NCBI GenBank assembly: GCA_018383835.1
Contig: JAHAWR010000009.1
Location: 1-26,032 of the forward strand
Direction of reading: 5' to 3'
Origin: Candidatus Jordarchaeia archaeon
GTDB lineage: Archaea > Asgardarchaeota > Jordiarchaeia > Jordiarchaeales > Freyrarchaeaceae
DNA length: 26,032 nt
Under the pieces are notes generated by a model. That model ran no database searches. It saw only the letters and a program-made list of their open reading frames with translations, and was not told where the DNA came from. A program made the position numbers and the translations under genes. Each line of letters starts with the position of its first letter. Position 1 is the first letter of the stretch. Positions 14,365-22,512 of this stretch are shown in pieces.

Positions 14365-14934
14365 TTGCAGGAGAAGATTCTGGACAGCATCGACAGGAAG
14401 ATAATCGCCATTCTGCGGGAGAATGGAAGGTCAAAGCTGGTTGACCTGAGTAAGGCGATAGGGTTTACCAGCATGGGTGTTAAAAAGAGGGTAGCCAAGA
14501 TTATAGAGAAGAACATTGTTAATGTGACTGCGACGCTTAACAAGTCCGTTCTAAAGTTTCAGCTGGCGTTCATCAACGTTAGCATCAGTCCACAATTCTC
14601 TAAGGAGTTTGTCACCCGCTTCGAGGAGTGCCCCAAAGCCATTGCATTATTCGCACGGAAAAATGAAGTCTCAAAGATGTTCATGCTCGTCTTCGGAGAG
14701 ACAAGGGGGGCACTCAGCGGGCTACTAGATGTTGCGAGGGCGCAGAATGGGGTCGTCAAAGCAGAGTTACAAGCTCTGGACGAAGTTTACTATATGCCAT
14801 ACCTTCCTATAAGAGTGGAGAAAATGCTTAGAGACGCGCCACCCTGCGGAGCGAGCTGTAACTTGTGCGCCTACTACCAGAAAAACGATTGCCCGGGATG
14901 CCCAGTGTCACCAGATTACCGAGGACCAATATAG
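14365..14934 (+). CDS. Lrp/AsnC-type transcriptional regulator with Cys-rich C-terminal tail
   Basis: 189-aa protein. The N-terminal helix-turn-helix (IDRKIIAILRENGRSKLVDL, with MGVKKRVAKIIEK) matches Lrp/AsnC regulators; the middle (about residues 55-145) resembles the Lrp ligand-binding region, but lacks a clear RAM-domain glycine pattern. The last 35 residues contain five cysteines (CGASCNLC, then CPGC), a likely metal or Fe-S binding tail absent from ordinary Lrp proteins. It may sense redox state or metal. Start TTG 14365 has a weak purine-rich SD. It stands alone between TFE and the metallo-beta-lactamase operon. Confidence 0.75.
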   Translation: MQEKILDSIDRKIIAILRENGRSKLVDLSKAIGFTSMGVKKRVAKIIEKNIVNVTATLNKSVLKFQLAFINVSISPQFSKEFVTRFEECPKAIALFARKNEVSKMFMLVFGETRGALSGLLDVARAQNGVVKAELQALDEVYYMPYLPIRVEKMLRDAPPCGASCNLCAYYQKNDCPGCPVSPDYRGPI

Positions 14935-15298
14935 GAAGCAGGCTTCCCCCACATTCACGCGCCCTCAAACTGTTTTGGTTTCCAAGCGTTTCCAGTTCTA
15001 AGAAGAGATTTAGCTTGTCAATATACTCCTGTTAAGGGTTCTGGGCTACGTGGTTTTTGGTAGGCTTACGTGGCTCTTGTGGCTCACCGGCCTGAGGCCC
15101 CTCACCGGCCCATCGTGAGGGCTTCTTTATTGTGTAGAATATCCCATTGATTTTGCTGCTTATGATTATTTAAGTCATTTTACCGCGAAACTGCTGATGA
15201 CGGCTCAAATTTTGTTCGACTTGAGAAGGGATGGAGTTCTAACTTTGGCTTGGAACGAAAAATAATTTATTTGAATTATGTTGGTGTGTTGGTGATTG
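14935..15298 (+). other. Intergenic region with repeat motif and promoter
   Basis: 364 bases without a recognisable gene. It contains two copies of CTCACCGGCC (15083 and 15101), a terminator-like hairpin (15099-15121) and, near 15260-15278, an A/T-rich TATA-like block for the downstream operon. A TGATGA box at about 15189-15194 was considered for a C/D box RNA but no matching D box was found. Confidence 0.4.
15099..15121 (+). terminator. Hairpin followed by T-rich stretch
   Basis: CCCTCAC (15099-15105) pairs perfectly with GTGAGGG (15115-15121) around a nine-base loop and is followed by CTTCTTTATT. It is a plausible transcript end for the Lrp-type gene, though archaeal termination mainly needs the T-run. 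Confidence 0.4.
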
Positions 15299-15967
15299 AT
15301 GCTTCCGGATGGTGGAACGATGGAGATCTGCAGGAACATCCAGCTTATACCTGAACGGTTCTTTTCGTCGAATGTTTACGTGGTGGGGGAAAATGAGCTG
15401 ACCCTCATCGATGCCGGAGGACCTAACGCCGCAAAGAAGTACATTTTCAGGGAGATGAAAAGTACTGGTATTGATCCTCGAAAGGTTGGAAAAATAATTA
15501 TAACTCACGCCCACCCCGACCATGTGGGTGGAGTCCCAGAATTTCTTGAGGTGTCAGAGCCCGAGGTAATGATTCACGAGGCTGACACACGCCTCCTTAA
15601 GCTAGGGGGCATTAAGCCAGGAAGGATGCTTTCCGACGGGGACGTTGTTAGGGCTGAGGGATGTGAGCTGAGGGTTATACATACGCCCGGGCACTCGCCT
15701 GGGGGAATATGCCTTTACGACGCGGACCGCAAAATCCTCTTCTCAGGAGACACTGTCTTCGCCTATGGAATAGGGAGGTTCGACCTTCCCGGAGGAAGCT
15801 TAAGGGTACTTGTCTCCTCTCTCGCCCGCCTATTGGAACTGGATGTTGAAACCCTTCTCCCGGGGCATGGAGATGTCGTTCTCCGTGGCGCCGTTAAGAA
15901 CATCGGAACCAACTATCGCTACGCTTTATCATTAATGGGCGAAAGCAATGTTAGGGGAATTCCTTGA
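15299..15967 (+). CDS. Metallo-beta-lactamase fold hydrolase
   Basis: 222-aa soluble metallohydrolase. Metal-binding motifs are visible: HAHPDH (about residues 73-78), the His in TPGHSPGG, the Asp in FSGDTVF and the His in LPGHGD. The family includes glyoxalase II-like thioesterases, lactonases and nucleases; the length and lack of an extra domain fit a glyoxalase II/thioesterase-like enzyme, substrate unknown. ATG 15299 is at leaderless distance from an A/T-rich box near 15265; ATG 15320 is an alternative. The last codon and stop overlap the start of the alcohol dehydrogenase gene (TTGA). Confidence 0.85.
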   Translation: MLPDGGTMEICRNIQLIPERFFSSNVYVVGENELTLIDAGGPNAAKKYIFREMKSTGIDPRKVGKIIITHAHPDHVGGVPEFLEVSEPEVMIHEADTRLLKLGGIKPGRMLSDGDVVRAEGCELRVIHTPGHSPGGICLYDADRKILFSGDTVFAYGIGRFDLPGGSLRVLVSSLARLLELDVETLLPGHGDVVLRGAVKNIGTNYRYALSLMGESNVRGIP

Positions 15968-16583
15968 AGGCGATTTTCTTTGACGGTGAAAGACTAAGCT
16001 ACTTGGAGAATTACCCTTTAGGCGACGTTAAGCCCGGCTGGGCACTTGTAAGGGTTAAGCTAGCGGGCATATGTAGGACAGACATAGAGATAATACGTGG
16101 ATACATGTCCTTTAGGGGAGTGCTAGGCCACGAGTTTGTCGGCGTTGTAGAGGAGGCAATAGATCCTAACCTTGTGGGCGAGCGAGTGGTGTCCGAGATT
16201 AATATTCCGTGTTGGGAGTGCAAGCTTTGCAGGCTGGGTTTGGGCGGCACTGCCTGAGCAGGAAGGTTCTCGGCATTACGGGGGCTGACGGATGCTTTGC
16301 GGAGTTCGTTTTAGCACCTGAGAGGAACCTCCATAAAGTCCCCAGCAACGTCGAAGACAAGGAAGCAGTTTTCACTGAGCCATTGGCAGCATGCCTCGAG
16401 ATAACGTCACAGATTCACATTAAGCCGGAGTGGACGATCTATGTTTTAGGAGACGGAAAGCTTGTCCTCCTCGCCTCGCAAGTTATACGCCTCCACAACT
16501 GCGAAACAGTCCTCATAGGAAAGCACGCTGAGAAAATGCGAGTGGCTGAGAGCTTGAAAATCGAAACAGCCCACTACACTGAC

Positions 16584-18067
16584 ACGCCGTAGTTAGCAGT
16601 TTCCGAGTAGAAACTTTAAATAGTTGTAAGTATAGATAAGCTACTAATGAACGAAAGACTATACACGCTTAAAAAAGCTCCCTTGAAGCCACCACACAGA
16701 CAATCCAACAATAAAATAACAAAAAATAAGATGTTAGAACTGGGGTTGCCGACGAACTGACAACCATTCTCCCTCGCTGGAAAACCCTCGAAATAAGGAG
16801 CCATAATAAGGAGGTTGTTAGCTGTGTCAGAAAGCTCATCAAGTTAGATCCTACAAAGTAAAGCATAATTGCGACGTTAAATGGTTCTTAGAGGCTTACA
16901 GGTGGCTATTACAGAGAGCGATCGACGAGATCTGGAAAAAACATAGCTTGGAAGGAGAAGATCGTCAAGAGGAGAAGGTTGATTCCGATAATTCCGAAGA
17001 GCAGCGAGTTCAAGCGTAATCTAAGGGACTCTTTGCTTAGAAATTGGGTTTTCTGCGCTCACTACGTTGACTCCGCAATCAAGCAAGCATATTCAATTCT
17101 GAAGTTGGAGGAGGAACTACTTGAAGGGAAGAAGAGCGAGAGCGAAGCCTGTCGTTAAGAAGAAGTTCGTCAGGGTGAAGGAAACACTGTACTCCTACAA
17201 AAACGGTAATCAAGATAAGCATTAAACCATACGGAGAGCACTTGGTTTTCGATGTCTCGAATGCTTGGTTTTGGAGTAGGGCTAAGGGGGGATGGGGGAG
17301 CTAATCCTCACCGAGAAGTTTCTGGTCATTACTTAGGTTTAAGCGGAGAGTTGATGAGTCAGGAGGAGTGATTGTGTGGGATTGTAATGAGAAGAGTTTA
17401 GATGGCTTCAACCCAGAAATAGGATGGGTAAGAGTTGATCTCAGAAAGCTCTTTCACATACATAGGGTTTGTGAGTTGAAGAGGCGGAGGCTGCAGAGTG
17501 AGGCTTCGAGGAAGCAATCTTTGAGGAGAGTTTTGGAGAAATACTCGAGGAGGGAGAGGAATAGGGCAAGGGACTTCATTCACAAGACTACGACAGTGAT
17601 TGCTGAGGCGTTCAAAGGTTACGTTCACGGCTTCGAAGACCTCAACAAGGAAAAAATGTTCAACAAGTCAAGAACTCATAATAGAAACGTTGCAAAAAGC
17701 GATTGGAAAACTATAATTGGTTTGATGAGCTACAAGTCTAGAGTTCGGCTTCTAAATCCTTACAACTCGAGTAGGAGGTGCTCCAGTGGGATTGTTAATG
17801 TCCCGAAGGGAGCACTCTACGAGTGTAAGGGTTGCGGGTTAAAGATTGATAGGCAGCTAAATGCATGCATAAACCTATACCTTCAGATGGAGGGTCTTTC
17901 CCCGTCTCCGAAGCTCTTCGTTGAGCTTATGAAGAGGTGGGGTGGGTTCACCCTGACGGGGGGTGAGGCTGATGTGGGCTCCGATGAACCCGTGAGGGGC
18001 TTTGAGGCTTGTGAACCCCAAGGACTAAGTATGGATCAATACCTATCCATACTTAGTCTGGAACCCC
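16584..18067 (+). mobile_element. IS607-type element inserted in the dehydrogenase gene (copy C)
   Basis: Left end ACGCCGTAG...AGCAGTTT and right end AGTCTGGAACCC match copy B. The tnpA gene is reduced to its first codons (from 16648) joined to its last part near 16756: the recombinase core is deleted. The tnpB copy is frameshifted. It cannot mobilise itself. The terminal 10-bp hairpin AAGTATGGAT/ATCCATACTT (18027-18054) is intact. Confidence 0.85.
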
Positions 18068-18072
18068 AGTAA
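16824..18072 (+). pseudogene. tnpB: TnpB pseudogene (copy C)
   Basis: The N-terminal part is spread over several frames between 16824 and 17340 (several indels). From 17368 the RuvC half is open: WDCNE, GFEDLN and KIDRQLNA are present, but the zinc ribbon has lost one residue and one cysteine (CSSG where copy B has CSRCG). The frame continues through the element end and stops at a TAA (18070-18072) lying in the dehydrogenase gene. Not functional as a nuclease in this form. Confidence 0.8.
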
Positions 18073-18405
18073 GAAGGCTAACATCGTAGTTGAGTGCACT
18101 GGGCGGCCTGAGGGGATCGGCTTGGCAAAGAGGCTTGTGAAGCCAGCTGGGATCATAGTCGCCAAGAGCACGTATCACGGCATAGCAGACGTAGACTATT
18201 TCTCCATTGTGGTGGACGAGATCGGTGTTGTAGGTTCTGGGTGTGGCCCGTTTCCGCCTGCGCTTCGCTTGCTCTCACAAGGCTTGGTGAAGGTAAAGCC
18301 GCTGATAACTGGCCGATACCCGTTGGAGGAGAGGTTGGAAGCCTTCAGCCAAGAGGGGAAAGGAGCGATAAAAGTGCTTCTTAATCCGTGATGAGGGGAG
18401 ATAAC

Positions 18406-19098
18406 TTGAAGTTTAAGGTTCTCGTAACAGATGTAGACGGGACAATAACGGGGAAGGACACCTCCCTATACTTGCCAGCTGTAGAGCTTATACGCAGGCT
18501 AGCACGTAGGGTTCCCGTTGTCCTCTGCTCGGGAAACACGGCGTGCACCCTTATGACTCTAAGTCTCTACGTGGGTTCTAAGGGGCCATTTGTAGCTGAA
18601 AATGGAGGTGTGGTGGGCTCGCCATTCTGGCAGCCCCCCATTAAGACCTTAGCTTCTAAAGAGGCCCCCCTTAAAGCTCTAGGAGTGTTGAAGGAAAAGC
18701 TGGGTGGTAAACTGCAGGAAGCCGACCAAATGTTTCGATTAACCGACGTGGTCCTGAAGAGAACAGTCAACGTAGAGGAGATAACATCTATTCTAGGACA
18801 GGAGGGGGTGAAGGTCAATGTTTTCGATTCAGGGTACGCTATACACCTTTGCGACCCCAGCGTCAGCAAGGCTGTGGGAGTGAGGGTGATTCTTGACAGG
18901 CTGAGCTTAAGTAGCGAGGATGCTGTAGGCATTGGAGATGGAGCAAACGACGTTGATCTTCTTGAGGCGTGCGGCTACGGCGTGGCTCTCCAGAACGCGC
19001 CTGCGACTCTTAAGAAGGTGGCGGACTACGTGACTAAGAAGCCATATGGGGAAGGATTTGTAGAGGCCGTCACACGCCTCTTCAAGCAACTCCTTTAA
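18406..19098 (+). CDS. pgp: Phosphoglycolate phosphatase, archaeal HAD type
   Basis: 230-aa HAD phosphatase of the archaeal TA0175/phosphoglycolate phosphatase group (Cof-type, class IIB cap). Motif I DVDGT, motif II CSGNT, a lysine before the C-terminal third (SVSKAVGV), and motif III GDGANDVDLLEA are visible. It removes phosphate from 2-phosphoglycolate or a similar sugar phosphate. TTG 18406 is chosen since GGGGAG is five bases upstream and the product begins MKFKVLVTDVDG; ATG 18391 overlaps the dehydrogenase stop. Last gene of the broken operon, so its transcription may depend on read-through or the element. Confidence 0.85.
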   Translation: MKFKVLVTDVDGTITGKDTSLYLPAVELIRRLARRVPVVLCSGNTACTLMTLSLYVGSKGPFVAENGGVVGSPFWQPPIKTLASKEAPLKALGVLKEKLGGKLQEADQMFRLTDVVLKRTVNVEEITSILGQEGVKVNVFDSGYAIHLCDPSVSKAVGVRVILDRLSLSSEDAVGIGDGANDVDLLEACGYGVALQNAPATLKKVADYVTKKPYGEGFVEAVTRLFKQLL

Positions 19099-19232
19099 CG
19101 GATAATAAAAACTACAAAAACGAAGAAAAACATTGACCAGCATTCATTCAATATTAGAAAAATTCCTTGCACTAGAGTCTCAAAGCAAGTGAAATTTTAA
19201 TCTTTTCTGCCTTCCAAGTCAAGGTGAACAAG

Positions 19233-19245
19233 AAAAACTATATTA
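19233..19245 (+). promoter_or_regulatory. Promoter of the VWA gene
   Basis: AAAACTATATTAC is a TATA-like box some 60 bases upstream of the ATG; a second A/T box (GAAATTTTAATC, near 19190) is an alternative. GGTGAG directly upstream of ATG 19304 is the ribosome binding site. Confidence 0.4.
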
Positions 19246-19303
19246 CTCTTTGGCGAATTAGGAATTATACAGATTTTCCAATTCTCTCCTTCGAGGTGAG
19301 GCA

Positions 19304-20620
19304 ATGGAGTTTGAGATTGTTAAAGCAGGGGAGCGGGAAGGGGCGGCCTTCCTGAACCCGGATGACGCAGCCTCGCAGGGACTTTTTGACGGTACAGTAA
19401 TCATCTTCGAGGACCCAACGACAGGAAACTTTGGTGCTGCCCCAGTTTATACTGATAAAAGAATTGAAAAAGGGAAAATTCACGTAGACTCGACGCTCGT
19501 AGAGTCGTGCGGTCTGGACGAGGGCTTCTCGGTCAAAATTGAAAAATATAAGGGCAGGATTCACCCGGCCAGAGAGCTCATTATAGGAATAGAGCCACTA
19601 GGAGACCAGAAGCCGGAGGAAGTATTTAAGGTGGCGCAGGAGAGGAGGAGTGAGCTGAAGAAGCTTCTGGATAAGCGCGTAATCTTCAAGAAAATGAAGA
19701 TACGGTGGAAGGATCTCAACGTGAACATTTCAATCGAATCCACGAAGCCAGACCTGACCGGCAGGGAGCTATCTATAGTGAACTGGGCTGAAATGGAGAA
19801 GGCTGAGATAATTCCCATAGGACCAGCGATGCCATTCAATGCCATTCTCCTAATAGACATTTCAGGGAGTATGAGCACCAAGGACATGGAGGTGACAAAC
19901 ATAGCTCCCGCCAGGGAAGGGATAGTCAGCCTCCTGACTTCAGAGGACGTGGCCAGCTTCCTTGCGAGGTTCGAGGAGGGGGAGGCTGTTAGGCGCAGAC
20001 ACGGAGCAGCCTTCGCAGCGCTCCTCTATCTTGCCGAAAAGGTCGGCAGAGGATACGGTGAAAGGGTGGCCATAATAACGTACCATGACGAGGCGGAAAT
20101 CTTGAAGTTTAACGAGAAAAACTACTTTGACGCCGCCAGCGGCAACATAGAAGAGGTAGCGGACGTAATAATAAAGAAGGTAGCATACGCTACAGGAGGA
20201 TACACAAACTTCTCCGACGCGCTCAGAAAAGCGCTCTCCCTGCTCAGAAACGAGTTCAAGGACACAAACACCATGGTCGTCTTCCTGAGCGACGGTTTCC
20301 CACAGGGAACAGACAATGAGGAATCAGTCAGAAGCATAGTGGAGAAGGAGTTCGTGCGAATGCCTAACGTCGTGATATACACAGTGGGAATAGGAGGAGA
20401 AGTGAACGAAGTTCTAATGCAGCACATCGCCTCGGTCACAGGCGGCGTTTACTTCAAAGCATCAGACCTAGGAAAGCTGCTAAGCTGGTATGGGGAACTC
20501 GCAAGGACATTTACCAAATCAATACACCAGAAAGAACAGCTACCGCCTGAGGGACCAATAGAGGAAAGCAAGGAAGAATCAGAAGAAAAAGAAAAAAAGG
20601 AGAAGAAAAAGAAAAAGTAA
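19304..20620 (+). CDS. VWA-domain protein with Cdc48 N-domain-like N-terminus
   Basis: 438-aa cytoplasmic protein without signal peptide or membrane segment. Residues about 1-85 resemble the double-psi barrel of the Cdc48/VAT N-domain (GLFDGTVIIFEDP, KGKIHVDSTLVESCGLDEG, FSVKIEKY); about 86-160 resemble the second N-subdomain (LIIGIEPLG, DKRVIFKKMKIRW, ISIESTKPD). A von Willebrand A domain follows, with MIDAS DISGSMS (185-191), a TGGYTNFS threonine loop and the LSDGFPQG aspartate. The last 30 residues are a Glu/Lys-rich tail. The VWA part is certain; the Cdc48N-like assignment is by eye. A substrate-adaptor role with AAA+ machines such as PAN is inference. Confidence 0.75.
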   Translation: MEFEIVKAGEREGAAFLNPDDAASQGLFDGTVIIFEDPTTGNFGAAPVYTDKRIEKGKIHVDSTLVESCGLDEGFSVKIEKYKGRIHPARELIIGIEPLGDQKPEEVFKVAQERRSELKKLLDKRVIFKKMKIRWKDLNVNISIESTKPDLTGRELSIVNWAEMEKAEIIPIGPAMPFNAILLIDISGSMSTKDMEVTNIAPAREGIVSLLTSEDVASFLARFEEGEAVRRRHGAAFAALLYLAEKVGRGYGERVAIITYHDEAEILKFNEKNYFDAASGNIEEVADVIIKKVAYATGGYTNFSDALRKALSLLRNEFKDTNTMVVFLSDGFPQGTDNEESVRSIVEKEFVRMPNVVIYTVGIGGEVNEVLMQHIASVTGGVYFKASDLGKLLSWYGELARTFTKSIHQKEQLPPEGPIEESKEESEEKEKKEKKKKK

Positions 20621-20646
20621 CACTTTAACTTAAACTTAACTTATTT

Positions 20647-20727
20647 TTATGTGATTTCGGTCGAAGCATTCCCCCTCACAACGTAAAGCCCCCTTTCGCC
20701 GCCCTCTTCGAGGAGGGCTTTTCCCAT
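20647..20727 (-). pseudogene. Possible 3' remnant of a lost gene
   Basis: A 26-codon frame on the minus strand reads MGKALLEEGG, then ERGLYVVRGN, then a stop; the frame extends upstream a few codons (VANAGTIT) to a stop with no start. It looks like the C-terminal end of a larger protein of unknown identity. It overlaps the terminator hairpin of the VWA gene. Confidence 0.3.
20701..20722 (+). terminator. Terminator-like hairpin after the VWA gene
   Basis: GCCCTC (20701-20706) pairs with GAGGGC (20713-20718) around TTCGAG and is followed by TTTT. The intergenic region 20621-20922 otherwise holds the possible remnant on the minus strand and the tes promoter. Confidence 0.4.
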
Positions 20728-20865
20728 GGTGATAGTTCCTGCATTGGCAACTTAACCACCGTGATTCCTATGGAGCTTCACGAAAATGATTTTTTAAGCC
20801 CCGCAAGTTCTCTAGCCTCTCCTGAACACTTTTTCTCCAACCTTTCCAATTATGATTTATCGGGA

Positions 20866-20880
20866 AAATATTAAATATAC
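20866..20880 (+). promoter_or_regulatory. Promoter of the tetraether-synthase-like gene
   Basis: AAAATATTAAATATAC is a strong A/T-rich TATA box; transcription would begin near 20900, favouring ATG 20923 over TTG 20896. Confidence 0.55.
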
Positions 20881-20922
20881 GCTCACTCACAACTATTGAA
20901 GACACCCCTCCTGGTGGTTGCA

Positions 20923-22458
20923 ATGCAGAAAATTCAATATGAGGAGTTTCCTCAGCTTCCTTTTCAAACCAGAAGTATATGCCCTGAGTGTAAAAAGGTG
21001 GTTGATGCCACAGTCTACGAGGATAATGGAAGAGTTATGATTACTAAGACATGCACCGAGCACGGGCAGGTGACCGACGTCTACTGGGGGGACGCTGAAC
21101 TCTACAAAAAAGTCACCAGATGGAACTATAACAGGGTTAAGATCGAGAACCCGCATGTTAAGGCCTCCCATAGCTGCCCCTACGACTGCGGCCTATGCAC
21201 AAACCACAAGACCTACACCGTCCTTGCCCTTATCGATGTCACAAACAGGTGCAACCTCCGCTGCCCCATATGCTTTGCTAACGCCGCGGTCGCGGGATAC
21301 GTCTATGAGCCAAGCCAAGAGCAAATCCGCTACATGCTAGAAGTATTCAGGAGAAACTCGCCTGTTCCCACCCCAGCAGTACAGTTTGCCGGAGGAGAAC
21401 CGACCGTTAGAGAGGACTTGCCAGACCTCATCAAAGCGGCCAGAGAAGCCGGATTCACCCACGTCGAAATAGCAAGCAACGGGTTAAAGCTCGCCCAAAG
21501 CGTCGACTATTGCCGCGAGCTAGTCGAAGCAGGACTAAGTACGGTCTACCTACAGTTTGACGGAGTAACCCCTGAACCCTACTTAGAAGCAAGAGGGAAA
21601 AACCTTCTCCCCGTCAAGCTGAAAGCCATCGAGAACTGCCGAGAAGCAGGACTGCACTCGATAGTCCTAGTTCCAACGGTGGTTCGCGGGGTGAATGACG
21701 GACAGGTTGGCGACATAATAAGGTTCGCCGTTGACAACTGCGACGTGGTCAGAGGAATAATATTCCAGCCCGTAAGCTTCACTGGGAGAATAGACGAGTC
21801 AAAAAGGCTGGAGATGAGGATCACCATTCCAGAGGTTCTAAAGGCGTGCGAGGAGCAAACTGGGGGGCGCATAAAGGTCTCAGACTTTTACCCATGCACC
21901 ACACCAACACCCCTCTCGAGGGCGCTGTCCGCTTACTTCGGCAGACCAGTTGTCGAGTTCGGAAACCACGTCCACTGCGGAATGGCAACCTTCATCAGAG
22001 TGGAAGGCGATGGAGAATACTACCCCATAACACACTATGTCAACGTTGACAAAGTCATGGAGACCTTCGAGAAGTGCGCTGAAGACTTTAAAGGCGGCAC
22101 CCTTTCAAGAACTAGAGGAAGGATCAGGCTACTCGTGGGAATGCTACGCCACTTCAAGAAAAAGGGACTACTTTTTAACCTCTTCAGAAAAGTCCTAGTC
22201 TCAGGAGACTACAGCTCCTTAGGAGACTTCATGAGAAGCGTAATCCTAATTGGAAGCATGCACTTTCAAGACCCATACAACTTTGACCTCGCAAGAGTAG
22301 AGCGGTGCGTGATAAATTACGGGATGCCCGATGGACGCGTAATACCATTCTGCACATATAATAGCCTTCACAGGCCAGAGATTGAAAAGCGGTTCAGCAT
22401 TCCCGTTGAGGAGTGGCGAAGACGACGTGGCGGACAGAGGGACGAAACAATCGAATAA
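20923..22458 (+). CDS. tes: Tetraether lipid synthase-like radical SAM enzyme (Tes, MJ0619 family)
   Basis: 511-aa radical SAM enzyme. Relatives (Tes/MJ0619) join the phytanyl ends of archaeol lipids to make membrane-spanning GDGT tetraethers. Visible are an N-terminal zinc-binding domain (C20, C23, C44, H47), a second Cys set (CPYDCGLC, 85-92), the radical SAM CxxxCxxC (C110, C114, C117 in CNLRCPICF), a GGEPTVR motif, and C-terminal cysteines near the end (RVIPFCTYN) for auxiliary clusters. Length and architecture fit Tes. ATG 20923 is preceded by GGTGG. It heads an apparent operon with a small membrane peptide and a second radical SAM gene. Substrate assignment is by family. Confidence 0.82.
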   Translation: MQKIQYEEFPQLPFQTRSICPECKKVVDATVYEDNGRVMITKTCTEHGQVTDVYWGDAELYKKVTRWNYNRVKIENPHVKASHSCPYDCGLCTNHKTYTVLALIDVTNRCNLRCPICFANAAVAGYVYEPSQEQIRYMLEVFRRNSPVPTPAVQFAGGEPTVREDLPDLIKAAREAGFTHVEIASNGLKLAQSVDYCRELVEAGLSTVYLQFDGVTPEPYLEARGKNLLPVKLKAIENCREAGLHSIVLVPTVVRGVNDGQVGDIIRFAVDNCDVVRGIIFQPVSFTGRIDESKRLEMRITIPEVLKACEEQTGGRIKVSDFYPCTTPTPLSRALSAYFGRPVVEFGNHVHCGMATFIRVEGDGEYYPITHYVNVDKVMETFEKCAEDFKGGTLSRTRGRIRLLVGMLRHFKKKGLLFNLFRKVLVSGDYSSLGDFMRSVILIGSMHFQDPYNFDLARVERCVINYGMPDGRVIPFCTYNSLHRPEIEKRFSIPVEEWRRRRGGQRDETIE

Positions 22459-22512
22459 TTCTCTCTCATTTTCCTCTTTAGTTTGAATCTTCTTTTCAGG
22501 TGATCCTTGAAT

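Larger units (their letters stand above)
15964..18391 (+). pseudogene. Zinc-type medium-chain alcohol dehydrogenase, frameshifted and interrupted by an IS607-type element
   Basis: Three pieces make one MDR alcohol dehydrogenase: 15964-16250 (zinc-binding catalytic start with CRTDIEI, GHEFVG and structural cysteines CWECKLC), about 16245-16585 in another frame (DGCFAEFVL, FTEPLAACLE, nucleotide-binding region GDGKLVLLA), and 18064-18391 (ANIVVECTGRPEG to ALKVLLNP-like end IKVLLNP). A one-base excess near the GGGTTTGGGCGG at 16239-16250 shifts the frame. Element copy C then separates the second and third pieces; deleting it restores the reading TDTPSKKANIV. It starts at TTG 15964 inside the preceding stop and ends overlapping the next gene. 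Not functional as assembled. Confidence 0.85.

Noticed and set aside
15083..15121. Repeated CTCACCGGCC as a possible CRISPR or regulatory array
   Set aside because: Only two copies, 18 bases apart, without spacers of constant length; the hairpin explains part of it.
15186..15250. C/D box guide RNA starting at TGATGA
   Set aside because: No convincing D, C' or D' boxes were found at the right distances.
16239..16260. Programmed frameshift in the alcohol dehydrogenase
   Set aside because: The family does not use recoding, and the gene is also interrupted by an element; mutation or sequence error is simpler.
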